Origin: Marivirga arenosa
Lineage (GTDB): Bacteria > Bacteroidota > Bacteroidia > Cytophagales > Cyclobacteriaceae
Length of the DNA: 64,000 nt
Direction of reading: 5' to 3'
Assembly (NCBI RefSeq): GCF_030503875.2
Contig: NZ_CP129968.2
Location: 2,010,001-2,074,000 of the forward strand
Part shown: positions 8,494 through 17,880 of the stretch, piece after piece
Layout: every line of letters starts with the position of its first letter
How positions within the stretch are numbered: position 1 is the first letter of the stretch
Position numbers and translations under genes: made by a program
Notes under the pieces: generated by a model
What the model saw: only the letters and a program-made list of their open reading frames with translations
Told to the model about the DNA's origin: nothing
Databases searched by the model: none

Positions 8494-9999
8494 CTATTCA
8501 CTCTTTTTATTGTAAATCAACGATCCAGTAAATAAGGTGTCATTTTTGATTTCGAAATTTCTGGATAGCACTCCTAAATTACTAGTAAGGCCCGATTCAT
8601 TTTTATGAATTTTACCAGATAATATCCCCCATTTAAATAGATAGTAATTTTCCATTTTAACTATGGATATTGATGGCCAACTGTCATTATTATGATAATC
8701 TCCAATAATAGCATCATTTACCTTATTACTAATCAAAAGAGTTGAATCCGTAGGATATTCAATTTCATTCTCTCTTTCAAAACTTTTATCAAATGCAACC
8801 CTTTCTTTTTCAAAAATACTATCAGCTTGTAGGGAATTTATTATATTATATCCATAATTAGCAATTAGATGTGGTAACAAGTAAGCCCTATTATCATTTG
8901 TAAAGGCAATAACTCCTATATTTTTCTCTGGCATAAAGGATATGTGAAAACTTATTCCAGCTAATCCTCCAAAGCGAGTTAAAATTTTTTCATTCTGATA
9001 TTCAGCAATATCCCAGCCTAAGCTGTAACCTGATCTATGATAAGTATAATATGTTTTATCTTGGGCTGTGGTTGAATTCATTAATTCAGACCAAGAGTCA
9101 CCTTTTATTAAGTTATTATCTTTTCTAATATTTGCACTTAACCATTTAGATAAATCACTTACTGTTGATATAATTCCTCCTGAAGCATGCATTGTTATAT
9201 CTTGCTTATAGAAATTTGATTCAATTATACCTTGTTTTTTAGAAACTGTTATAGAAGGCAATATATCATTTGCTTTATAATCACTCACAAAAGCACTTGT
9301 ATTTGTCATATTTAATGGTTTGAAAATGTGTTCTTTCATTTCTGATTTCCATGAATTGCCAGTTACATTTTCTATGGCTATTGAACTAATAATGGGCCCT
9401 ACGTTTGAATATCTGAAGTTTCCTGATGGGTCATAAAGGAAATCTGTATTGAGATCATTTATCAACTCATTATTCCCATTATCATAACCTAAAAATGCAG
9501 TTTTCCACGTCATCCTTGTGCTAAAAGTACCATGTGTGTGGTTTAATAAACTTTTAATTGATATATTTTTTGTATCTACACTATAATTATAATTTAAATC
9601 AGGAATATATTCACTTATCGGGTTATCGAGATTAATAAGTCCATCCTTCTCAAGGATTTTAAGCAAAGTACCTGTGAAGGATTTAGTACTTGAAGCAATG
9701 TAAAAAGGAGTATCATTATCAAAATTTGAATTTTTACCATCGAAGATTTCCCTATCCATATTATAGGAATAAAGTAATCCATCTTCATCAACTATTGCTA
9801 TTATAACATTTCCATATAATTCATTTTCAGTGTATATACTTGCAATTTTACTTTCCACTTTCTCTGCAAAATCAGGATAGTTTTCTTCAAATCTATCTAT
9901 ATCATCTGACGTTGTAGTTTCATTTTTATTGCAAGAAAATAGTATTAATACCATTACTATTACTAATGAAAAAGGTATGATTAGGTTATTATGTCTCAT
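8494..9999 (-). CDS. Beta-lactamase-fold serine hydrolase, lipoprotein
   Basis: The 501-residue protein starts with a lipoprotein signal (lipobox cysteine in LFSCNK at about residue 23). The serine hydrolase (beta-lactamase/D-alanyl-D-alanine carboxypeptidase) domain shows S103-S-T-K106 as the Ser-x-x-Lys motif, then LLNHTHG, RYSNVGP as the Tyr-x-Asn motif, and a late GGLAGISFH segment in place of the HxG box. The C-terminal 100 residues form an extra domain common in these proteins. It should act in the periplasm on a peptide, ester or amide. A second family member lies at 17881. It is 151 bases from the gene upstream, so it may have its own promoter. Confidence 0.88.
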   Translation of the reverse strand: MRHNNLIIPFSLVIVMVLILFSCNKNETTTSDDIDRFEENYPDFAEKVESKIASIYTENELYGNVIIAIVDEDGLLYSYNMDREIFDGKNSNFDNDTPFYIASSTKSFTGTLLKILEKDGLINLDNPISEYIPDLNYNYSVDTKNISIKSLLNHTHGTFSTRMTWKTAFLGYDNGNNELINDLNTDFLYDPSGNFRYSNVGPIISSIAIENVTGNSWKSEMKEHIFKPLNMTNTSAFVSDYKANDILPSITVSKKQGIIESNFYKQDITMHASGGIISTVSDLSKWLSANIRKDNNLIKGDSWSELMNSTTAQDKTYYTYHRSGYSLGWDIAEYQNEKILTRFGGLAGISFHISFMPEKNIGVIAFTNDNRAYLLPHLIANYGYNIINSLQADSIFEKERVAFDKSFERENEIEYPTDSTLLISNKVNDAIIGDYHNNDSWPSISIVKMENYYLFKWGILSGKIHKNESGLTSNLGVLSRNFEIKNDTLFTGSLIYNKKSE

Positions 10000-10150
10000 T
10001 ATTTTGATATTTAAATTTTATGAAAATTGAATTAATGGAGATTAAAAAAGTATTTGGTTTAATATTTAACTTTGACACTTACCACTATTTAATGGTTACA
10101 GAATTATTAGGAAATTTGATTTTCTTTAGTGGATAAAGTTTATGACTACA

Positions 10151-11245
10151 TTAATTTGATTTATGCAATATCCAGGCTGAAATTTCTTCTAAAAAATTGT
10201 CTACAAATTTCTTTTCAAGTATTGCATATTCATCCTTACTCCCAGTTGTAGCCTGTTGGAAAAAATGATTCGCATTATCAAATGTAAAAAATTGATATTC
10301 TGTTCCCGATTTGAGGAGAGCATTTTCCATTCGATCTTTATTTTGCTCAATAGGAACTCGAAAATCTAAACCTCCAAAAAGGCTCAATACTGGCACTTCC
10401 AATTGTTCCAAGTCTTTTGAAGGGTCGTAGTAAAGAAATGATGTAAGAGAAGGTAAAGCATAAATTATTTTGAATTCATCAGCTTTTGCAATAGCTTGTT
10501 GTTTTATTTTTTCATCGTCTATCATGTCTCCATTTGACTTCATTTCATTTAATATCGATTCGGTAGTTTGTCTGAACAATTGATATGCCTCATCAATATT
10601 CTTGTCATCTTCAATGGCTCTCATGAGTTTATTGTGTGCAGACACATCAGATTCAATTAAATTTTTAGGTAAATCTGTATGTTCATAATCTTGTCTCACC
10701 TGATAAGTAACCACTTCTATTAGTGGTACGGATGGCGCACCCATTAAAATCACCTTTTTAACAGACTCATTTCTTATAGCCACTTTTCCAGTAAGTATGC
10801 CGCCTTGACTGTGCCCAAATAATATGAAATCATTGAATGGATGCTCCTTTGTGGTATTGAAATAATCCATTATGCTTTCCAAGTCCTTTGCATGGTCGTT
10901 AATGGTGCTGTTTACAAAATCACCGGTGCTTTCACCTACACCTCTATCGTCATAACGGAAAGATGCTATTCCCTTTGATGCCAGATGGTGGGCAATAACT
11001 TTAAAAATTTTGAAGCCTTCCAATGTTTCGTCTCTATCCTGGTCTCCACTTCCTGAACTCATGATGACTAAGGATGATGTATTTAATTTTGTTGGAATCG
11101 ATAAGGTTCCTCCAATTTTAACGTCATCCGCTTCAATGATTAAGTCAATCTCTCTCGAATTTTGATCATTACTGTCAATTTTCTGGGCAACTATATTCTG
11201 ATGCCACAGAAAAAAAATAATTACTATAGTTATTAATTTTTTCAT
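10151..11245 (-). CDS. Exported alpha/beta hydrolase (serine peptidase/esterase type)
   Basis: The 364-residue protein has a signal peptide (to about VAQKI, residue 21). Its alpha/beta-hydrolase fold contains SSGSGDQDRDE near the oxyanion hole, FRYDDRGVGES, and the nucleophile elbow GHSQGG near residue 145. The expected acid lies in LFGGLDFRVP and the histidine in DNANHFF near residue 330. These proteins are usually annotated as acyl-peptidase or esterase-like hydrolases. It is the last gene of a run of closely spaced genes (33 bases after the one upstream). Confidence 0.85.
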   Translation of the reverse strand: MKKLITIVIIFFLWHQNIVAQKIDSNDQNSREIDLIIEADDVKIGGTLSIPTKLNTSSLVIMSSGSGDQDRDETLEGFKIFKVIAHHLASKGIASFRYDDRGVGESTGDFVNSTINDHAKDLESIMDYFNTTKEHPFNDFILFGHSQGGILTGKVAIRNESVKKVILMGAPSVPLIEVVTYQVRQDYEHTDLPKNLIESDVSAHNKLMRAIEDDKNIDEAYQLFRQTTESILNEMKSNGDMIDDEKIKQQAIAKADEFKIIYALPSLTSFLYYDPSKDLEQLEVPVLSLFGGLDFRVPIEQNKDRMENALLKSGTEYQFFTFDNANHFFQQATTGSKDEYAILEKKFVDNFLEEISAWILHKSN

Positions 11246-11278
11246 TTTATAAATATGATAGAAATCTCTATTTCACTT

Positions 11279-12229
11279 TTAATCTGCATGTTGTTCTAAC
11301 CATCTTAATATTGTTTGATTTGTTTCTTCTGGTAATTCTTGCTGAATCCAATGACCGCAATCAAGACTGACTTCATCCAAATTAGGAGCAAAATCCTTTA
11401 AGGTTTGAGACTTTGGAATCAAATCACGATTTCCATAAATCATAAGTGTAGGATGTTGGATCAATGGTTTGACGTCTGCTAACAAGTGCCAATTTCTATC
11501 CATGTTTCTATACCAATTAATGCTTCCTGTAAACCCTGATGACTCAAATGCAGAAACGAAAACAGACAATTCACGATCACTTAATAAAGGCTCCCCAAGT
11601 GGTTTTTCTGCTCTTGCAAGATTAATCATCAACATTCCTGGTTCTGGAGGAGTAAGAGGAACATTTTTCCGAAATATGTTACGAATGAACCGAGATGTAT
11701 TTTCATTCATTATTGCATCTGCTATCCCTGGTTGTTTATTGAAGTGAACAAAATAGAAATCTTCACCAAAAAAATCTTCCATAAACTCAATCCATGGTTT
11801 TTCTCCTCGCTCTTGATAAGGTAAGGCCAAGTTTATAATTTTGTTTACACGATCGGGATGTAATAATGCAAGATTCCATACTACATTGGCACCCCAGTCA
11901 TGACCTATAAAAGTTGCATCTTTATAGCCGTAATAATCAAGTAAAGCAACTAAGTCATCGGTTAAATGTATTATATCAAAATCTGATATTTCTGCAGGTC
12001 TAGATGAATTACCGTAACCTCTCTGATTTGGTACAATGACATGGTAGCCAGCATTTACTAGAGCCGGAATTTGATGGCGCCAGGAAAAAGCGTGTTCAGG
12101 AAAGCCATGACAGAGTACTATGGGATTTTCTTTATTTTGTTGTCCTGCTTCAAATACTTCCAATTCGACATTGTTGACAGAAATTAGTGTCGATTTAGGA
12201 AAATCAACTGAATAAAAAATTGATTTCAT
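11279..12229 (-). CDS. Alpha/beta hydrolase, epoxide hydrolase-like
   Basis: This is a 316-residue cytoplasmic protein without a signal peptide. Its motifs match the epoxide hydrolase/haloalkane dehalogenase branch: HGFPE (oxyanion region), GHDWGA with aspartate as the nucleophile near residue 110, and a late CGHWIQQE segment with the catalytic histidine. The aspartate nucleophile argues for epoxide hydrolysis rather than ester cleavage, but the substrate is not evident. It lies 14 bases after the GNAT gene and 33 before the next hydrolase. Confidence 0.87.
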   Translation of the reverse strand: MKSIFYSVDFPKSTLISVNNVELEVFEAGQQNKENPIVLCHGFPEHAFSWRHQIPALVNAGYHVIVPNQRGYGNSSRPAEISDFDIIHLTDDLVALLDYYGYKDATFIGHDWGANVVWNLALLHPDRVNKIINLALPYQERGEKPWIEFMEDFFGEDFYFVHFNKQPGIADAIMNENTSRFIRNIFRKNVPLTPPEPGMLMINLARAEKPLGEPLLSDRELSVFVSAFESSGFTGSINWYRNMDRNWHLLADVKPLIQHPTLMIYGNRDLIPKSQTLKDFAPNLDEVSLDCGHWIQQELPEETNQTILRWLEQHAD

Positions 12230-12243
12230 TTCGTTTGTTATTT

Positions 12244-12687
12244 TTATTTTATTAATTCCATATGTAAAATTGGATACGGTTTTCCAGAGGCATCCAATTC
12301 AGATCGTCCTATGGTTTCAAAGCCACAATGTTTATAAAATCCAACAGCTTGTTCATTCTGTTCATTCACATCTACTTTGTTAACGTTTAAATTTTTCAGT
12401 ACAAATTCCAATAAGGTTTTACCTATTCTTTTCCCTCTATGTGCTGGGTCGATAAATAACATCTCTAGATTTCCATCAGCTACACCTACAAAACCTAGTA
12501 TTTTATGATCTCTATCTCTGCAACATCTTAACTCAACAGCATTTAGATAGGTGTTTAAAATTAGTGGCTTAAAATAGGCTATATCATCTTCTTTTAAAAA
12601 ATGATGTGTTGCTCTTACAGACGCTTCCCATAGCTCAACAACTTTATAATATTCAGATTTGTCGATGTAGTCAATTCTATGTTTCAT
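12244..12687 (-). CDS. GNAT-family N-acetyltransferase (full-length copy)
   Basis: The 147-residue protein is a complete GNAT domain. HRGKRIGKTLLEFVL near residue 95 is the acetyl-CoA loop and YKHCGFETIGR is near the C-terminus. The N-terminal WEASVRATHHFL segment resembles YjaB/YafP-type acetyltransferases. Its start lies directly next to the stop of the ABC/M1 fusion gene, with no bases between. A truncated copy is at 8007. A small-molecule substrate is likely but not identifiable. Confidence 0.88.
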   Translation of the reverse strand: MKHRIDYIDKSEYYKVVELWEASVRATHHFLKEDDIAYFKPLILNTYLNAVELRCCRDRDHKILGFVGVADGNLEMLFIDPAHRGKRIGKTLLEFVLKNLNVNKVDVNEQNEQAVGFYKHCGFETIGRSELDASGKPYPILHMELIK

Positions 12688-15600
12688 TTAGATTACCTTA
12701 AATAATTTGTCAATTTCAGATATAATACTATCGTTTGGTACAACTTTATAAAGCTCACCTAACAAATCTAATGAGGTTGGTTTCTTGGGGTATTTGTTAT
12801 TGTTTAAAAAACTCCTAAGAGCCTCATTTACTTTATCTTCCCCAATTAATTCACTAAGTTTCACCATGGCAATTGCGCCTTTAGAATAAGCAATGTGTGT
12901 ATATCCGGGCTTCACTTTATAAAGCGGTTGGTTGTCATACAAACCTTTCTCGTTATCATAAATTTGCCTATGAATCTCTAATCGTTCCTTCATTTTTTCA
13001 CGACCATGCATTTTCTTGTAGATCATCATTTCAGTATACATCGCCAAAGTCTCGGTGAGCATTGTAGCACCTTCTCTATAATCTGGGTTTATTTGGCTAT
13101 TTCCCCACCAGAGATGAGAAAGTTCATGTCCTGCTAGTTCGTTGATTACATCTTGCTCGTCATCTCCGTCCAGATTCGAATGAAATATCATATCTTCAGT
13201 CATGAATACCGTAGAGGGATATGCTGTTGCTGCAAAACCTGAAGTAAAAGCGGATATTTCAACAAAATTGACGGTTTTAAAAGGGTAAGAACCAAAATTC
13301 TCTATGCAATAATCTAGGGTGGTTTTAACATTTTCGATAAGATGCTCTACATTCTCAAAGTGCTTTTTTGAATAGAATATATGAATAGTAATGTTTTTAT
13401 GTTGAATGGATTTATGTTCATATTCTGCAGAAGCTAATGCAAAACGGAAAGGTATTTTTTCTGCACCATAGGTGAAATAATTTCTGCTGTTTTCAGACCA
13501 TTGCTCTATTAAATCTCCAGTACCTAAAGCGGTTTGGGATTTTTCAGTGGAAATGGTCATTTCCAAATTGATGAAATCATTTTTCACTATCTCTGGACTT
13601 TCTAATGCTTTCAACTGTGAAGCTTTACCTAAATTAAATTCAGCTCGTTTTTCCTCATCGTCAATTTCTCTATCGTTTTGATATCCAAGCCTTGGGTAGT
13701 AGTTACTGATTCTCATAAAAGAACCATTTTTAATAATAGCATTATAAGACTGATGACCGTTAACAGCAAACCATTTGTAGGACAGGTTAAAGGTTAAACT
13801 AGCTTCTTCATTAGGTTGCAATGGTTGATTCAAGCTAATCTCTGTGACATGCTCTTCAATTTGTAATTTATCGGAGTTACTTTTAAATAAAGCTGATTCA
13901 ATATTCAAATCTGGATGAAAATTGATTAAAACCTTATGAATGGGCTCATTGGTGTTGTTTCTTAAAACATAACTTCCATTTATTTCATAGGCGTTTTTAG
14001 AAGGGTAAAGATGAATACCTGTCGTTAAGTCGGTAATGATTGGCTGCGGAATATCTTCATATTTTCTATAGGCCTTTTCATATTGTACTACTTCTGAAAT
14101 CGATTGTTCTTCATTTTTGGAGGAAAATCCTTTCATAAAAAGTAAGCCATTAGCAAGCCCCAAGATAACTACTCCTAAAACGATCCAAGATTTTCTCGTG
14201 GAAAAGACTTTTGTCTTTACAAGATCATTTACAAACCAGAGTAAAGCCATTAGGCCAAATCCAAATATGAGGCGCTGAGAGAACGCTAAAAGATAGATTC
14301 CATAGCCATTGAAATCACTATAGATTCCATTATAACCTGAAAATACATGGAACAATGGATATGAAAAGATATAATTCGACAAGGGACTCGCCAAAGCGAA
14401 AACGCTCACAGTAGAAATCCCTAAACTAATATAGCGGTTATTAATAGTATCATTTATCAATAACAAAAAGGCTGAAAAAAGAATTAACGGAAAAGCATTG
14501 AAAATAAAGACCCCTAAATAAGCTTTCCAGTCAAAACTAAAATAGCCATAACTTAATTGAAAAATCAGTCCTTCAATGATGAGAACCATTGTAAAAAAAC
14601 AAACCAGTATTGTTGCTGAGATAAAATGGCCCTTTAATTTGTTTTTTGAAAAATAGATGCTTTTTTCAATTAAATTGAAATTAGAAGCATGACTTCTCCA
14701 ATATAAATCATTAACAAAATAGGCTAATATCAAGAGGCCTAATAAATGGAAGTTTGTTGAAATTGCAGTAGCTAGAAGACCAGATGTTGCATATTTTTCA
14801 GGTAATCGTACACCCTTATCAATGGCGGTATACATTTCCATCCCTATAAAAAAAATAAGTAATAAGGTGACAGCAACAATGATTACACTCTTAAAAAGAT
14901 AAATTAAATCTAATTTTGTAAAGGATAAAGCCGATTTAAAATCCATAATACTACCAAAATTCAACTCTGGGCTTGGTATCGAATTTAAACTTAAATTACT
15001 ATTTACTATCCTGATTTTTGTGCTCTTCTTAGCTTTATTACTTTGTTTTCTTGAAAATGAAAAAAAGCTATAACTGCTCCATAAAAGCAATCCGGATATG
15101 AATAGAATAATCCCTCGATTAAATAAGAGCATATTTTTTAATGGAACAATAGATTCATTTTTTTGAGATACAGAAAATGATCTTGCCTCAAAAAAGTAGG
15201 CGGATAGTCCAAATGGATCCAATATTGCAGATATTTGCTGTGCTTCAAGCGATTGTGGCATACTCCCTGACATAAAAGGAGAGTTAGAAAATACCAATAA
15301 TACCATATAAAAGACATAAAGTAATAGCCCACCAGTCACTACTAATAATTTTCTTTGTGTAGTGAATGCTGTAAAGAATAGAAAACTGCAAACAAATAGT
15401 GAATTGAGTAAGCCAAATACCAGTAATGGATATAGATAATGCCATAGATTTAAGCCTACCTGAATTTCATCACCCGACCGCAAATTTTGGCCTATGACAA
15501 AGCCCATAATTAATAAGACGAAACTTAAAAATGTTTTTAGGTAAAAGAACAAAAATTTACCTTCTAAATAGGTCATTTTTGAAAAAGGCAGTGAGAAAAT

Positions 15601-15858
15601 CACCAAATCAAACTTAGTATCCCATTCTTTGAATAATAGTTGATTAGCATATAGAATGGCAAAAAATATAATCGACAGGCTAAGCATTCCCATCATAAAA
15701 CCAATTGTGTAAGGAGAATTTAGATAAATACCTTCGCCTACAGTCATGTTGAATTTATTCCCGCAGAAAACTCCTAATATCACAATGACTAAAGCCATTG
15801 GATATACAGCCCACCGTTTTGCTATCTGATCTAACTCGTATTGAAATATGGTATTCAT
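12688..15858 (-). CDS. ABC-2-type permease fused to M1-family metallopeptidase
   Basis: The 1056-residue protein combines two parts. Residues 1 to about 560 form an ABC-2-type permease with about a dozen hydrophobic segments in two halves. Residues about 600-1056 form an M1-type aminopeptidase with the zinc motif H911-E-L-S-H915 followed by the expected glutamate at about 936, one turn later than the usual spacing. The classical GAMEN substrate motif is replaced by a GFAATAYPS segment. The fusion is a recurring Bacteroidota architecture. The ATPase gene lies 12 bases upstream, so together they form a transporter with a peptidase domain on one side of the membrane. The cargo is unknown. Confidence 0.88.
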   Translation of the reverse strand: MNTIFQYELDQIAKRWAVYPMALVIVILGVFCGNKFNMTVGEGIYLNSPYTIGFMMGMLSLSIIFFAILYANQLLFKEWDTKFDLVIFSLPFSKMTYLEGKFLFFYLKTFLSFVLLIMGFVIGQNLRSGDEIQVGLNLWHYLYPLLVFGLLNSLFVCSFLFFTAFTTQRKLLVVTGGLLLYVFYMVLLVFSNSPFMSGSMPQSLEAQQISAILDPFGLSAYFFEARSFSVSQKNESIVPLKNMLLFNRGIILFISGLLLWSSYSFFSFSRKQSNKAKKSTKIRIVNSNLSLNSIPSPELNFGSIMDFKSALSFTKLDLIYLFKSVIIVAVTLLLIFFIGMEMYTAIDKGVRLPEKYATSGLLATAISTNFHLLGLLILAYFVNDLYWRSHASNFNLIEKSIYFSKNKLKGHFISATILVCFFTMVLIIEGLIFQLSYGYFSFDWKAYLGVFIFNAFPLILFSAFLLLINDTINNRYISLGISTVSVFALASPLSNYIFSYPLFHVFSGYNGIYSDFNGYGIYLLAFSQRLIFGFGLMALLWFVNDLVKTKVFSTRKSWIVLGVVILGLANGLLFMKGFSSKNEEQSISEVVQYEKAYRKYEDIPQPIITDLTTGIHLYPSKNAYEINGSYVLRNNTNEPIHKVLINFHPDLNIESALFKSNSDKLQIEEHVTEISLNQPLQPNEEASLTFNLSYKWFAVNGHQSYNAIIKNGSFMRISNYYPRLGYQNDREIDDEEKRAEFNLGKASQLKALESPEIVKNDFINLEMTISTEKSQTALGTGDLIEQWSENSRNYFTYGAEKIPFRFALASAEYEHKSIQHKNITIHIFYSKKHFENVEHLIENVKTTLDYCIENFGSYPFKTVNFVEISAFTSGFAATAYPSTVFMTEDMIFHSNLDGDDEQDVINELAGHELSHLWWGNSQINPDYREGATMLTETLAMYTEMMIYKKMHGREKMKERLEIHRQIYDNEKGLYDNQPLYKVKPGYTHIAYSKGAIAMVKLSELIGEDKVNEALRSFLNNNKYPKKPTSLDLLGELYKVVPNDSIISEIDKLFKVI

Positions 15859-15870
15859 ATTGTAAATGAT

Positions 15871-16734
15871 TTAGGCAAGCGTTTTAAAATAGACATGCTC
15901 CAGAAGAGGCGTTACAGGCTCAAAACCTGTAGGTTCCGTTTCCGAAAAGATGGTGATATACAGCTCACGCTCAATTAATTGCTTACTAATGACTTGATAT
16001 TTTGATTGATACTTATCCAGATGATCGCTTTTGATGGGCTTTGACCAGATCTTGTTTCTCAGTTCATCAATCAGTTCTTTAGGTTTACCTGTTTTTAATA
16101 CTTGCCCCTTGTTCATAATGGTCATTTCTGAACATAGATTTTTTACATCTTCAACTAAATGCGTAGACAGAATTACGATAACCTCACTACTGATATCGCT
16201 TAATAACATATTGAATCGGTTGCGCTCTTCAGGATCCAGACCAGCAGTAGGTTCATCTACAATAACAATTTTAGGTTTTCCAAGTAAGGCTTGAGCCACA
16301 CCAAAACGCTGTTTCATTCCGCCTGAAAATGTATGTACTTCTTTATTCCTAAAATCCCATAGATTTACTTTTTCTAATAAAAGTCGAATTTGGGCTTCAC
16401 GTTCATCCTTGTTCTCGATGCCTTTCAAAATAGCGATATGATGTAACAAATCATATGCGCTTACTTTAGGGTACACTCCAAAATCTTGGGGTAGAAATCC
16501 TAATTTTTTTTGGATATAGTCAGGTTTACTTACAATATCTACATCATTAAAATCAATACTGCCAGAGGTTGGCTTTTGGAGTCCAACGATGGTTTTCATC
16601 AAAGAAGATTTTCCAGCACCATTTGGGCCAAGTAAACCAAACATTCCATTCTTAATTTCCAAGGAAATATTTTGAATTGCTTGATGACCGTTTTTATAAG
16701 TGAGTTCTAGGTTATTAATTTTTAATGTATTCAT
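15871..16734 (-). CDS. ABC transporter ATP-binding protein
   Basis: The 287-residue ATPase has the Walker A motif GPNGAGKSS, the signature FSGGMKQR, and the Walker B region VIVDEPTAGLD followed by the STHLVEDV switch. It groups with the CcmA/YhaQ-like ATPases that pair with ABC-2 permeases. I chose the ATG at 16734, giving MNTLKINNLELTYK and a 4-base gap after the upstream gene, rather than the longer frame from 16764. The partner permease is the fusion gene 12 bases downstream. Confidence 0.92.
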   Translation of the reverse strand: MNTLKINNLELTYKNGHQAIQNISLEIKNGMFGLLGPNGAGKSSLMKTIVGLQKPTSGSIDFNDVDIVSKPDYIQKKLGFLPQDFGVYPKVSAYDLLHHIAILKGIENKDEREAQIRLLLEKVNLWDFRNKEVHTFSGGMKQRFGVAQALLGKPKIVIVDEPTAGLDPEERNRFNMLLSDISSEVIVILSTHLVEDVKNLCSEMTIMNKGQVLKTGKPKELIDELRNKIWSKPIKSDHLDKYQSKYQVISKQLIERELYITIFSETEPTGFEPVTPLLEHVYFKTLA

Positions 16735-16738
16735 AGTA

Positions 16739-17875
16739 TTATTCCTTAATTTGGTTGATTGCAATTGCTTTCTTTTTCAATAATATTTCTGAATGGGGAT
16801 ACTTTTTTAATAAAAGATCATATAAGGCAATGGCTTCTTTAAAATGCTTGTGTTTTTCATAAAAGTTTGCAAAATTGTAAACGGCATATTCCATATTACC
16901 ATTCATCAAGTCATTTAAGAATTCTGTTTTATGTAAGTTATTTATCAGTGTTTCAAAGTGATAGAAATCTTCTGCTCTCATCGCACATCTAATGATTGTA
17001 AATTTAGACCATAAAGAAAGCTCTGGAGAAAAGCCATGTCTTCTGGCTCTTTCCACTACATAATGATTGGCATAATCCATACCACCTGCATTTACAAAAT
17101 TTTGAAGTTTGTTAGTTTCAAATTCTGGGTAGAATTGGAAGTGATTTCGAATTCCATGATAAAGGGTAGGGTAGGCAGTTGATTGATGTTGTTCTATTTC
17201 AAGATTTAAGAAAGACCAGTGCAATCCTTTAATATGTTTTTGTGACAGTAATGAGTCTAATTTGATGGCACTATGTTTTACATCATATTCATCTGGACTT
17301 ACAGAAAAATATAGATTAGTATGTAATGTTGAAACATCGTTTAACTTATCTATGGAATCTATTATTGGGTAACCACTTGCCATGATATGTCCATCAAACA
17401 AAGTTGGGGTTGATAGCATGGTATTAAACACCATACTTGCACCATATTCCCAGCCAAAAATTAGGTTTTCATCATTAGTTCTAAAATTTAGATCTATATA
17501 TTCTGTAAGTTCATTTTCAAGAAACTCAATAAACCTTTCTTTGCCATCTCCTAAATCTTGAAACCGTTTTGGATAGTCCGTATTAATTCCAACAACTATA
17601 AAATCTGGAGTTAATTGAAACTGATTGAAAGTTTGACTTAAACTCACAGCATACAAAAAAAACCGTTGACCATCTAACACATAAAGCACTGGGTATTTTT
17701 CTTCTGAATTTTTATAATGAGGTGGAAGATAAATTTGTATTTGTCGCTCCTCGTTTAATACCTTTGATTTAATATAGTGATTGGTACCTACAATATTATT
17801 GGTGTGATTGTTTTGGGCAATGCCAAAAATACCAGATAAATAGCAAATTATGAATACAACTGTTGCTTTTTTCAT
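16739..17875 (-). CDS. Exported esterase-fold protein; nucleophile serine replaced
   Basis: The 378-residue protein is a paralogue of the one at 6275: signal peptide (to about GIAQN, residue 21), esterase fold (EERQIQIYLP, YPVLYVLDGQR, FIVVGINTD), and a TPR-like tail (about 320-375). The nucleophile elbow reads G141-W-E-Y-G, so glutamate again occupies the serine position, while a histidine remains in EQHQSTAYPT. Two independent copies sharing this change suggest it is a fixed feature, not a sequencing error. It sits 5 bases after the serine hydrolase gene and 4 bases before the ABC ATPase. Confidence 0.82.
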   Translation of the reverse strand: MKKATVVFIICYLSGIFGIAQNNHTNNIVGTNHYIKSKVLNEERQIQIYLPPHYKNSEEKYPVLYVLDGQRFFLYAVSLSQTFNQFQLTPDFIVVGINTDYPKRFQDLGDGKERFIEFLENELTEYIDLNFRTNDENLIFGWEYGASMVFNTMLSTPTLFDGHIMASGYPIIDSIDKLNDVSTLHTNLYFSVSPDEYDVKHSAIKLDSLLSQKHIKGLHWSFLNLEIEQHQSTAYPTLYHGIRNHFQFYPEFETNKLQNFVNAGGMDYANHYVVERARRHGFSPELSLWSKFTIIRCAMRAEDFYHFETLINNLHKTEFLNDLMNGNMEYAVYNFANFYEKHKHFKEAIALYDLLLKKYPHSEILLKKKAIAINQIKE

Positions 17876-17880
17876 TTACG

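Noticed and set aside
16031..16294. Plus-strand frame opposite the ABC ATPase.
   Set aside because: It is a shadow of the ATPase coding sequence; no start site or codon pattern supports it.
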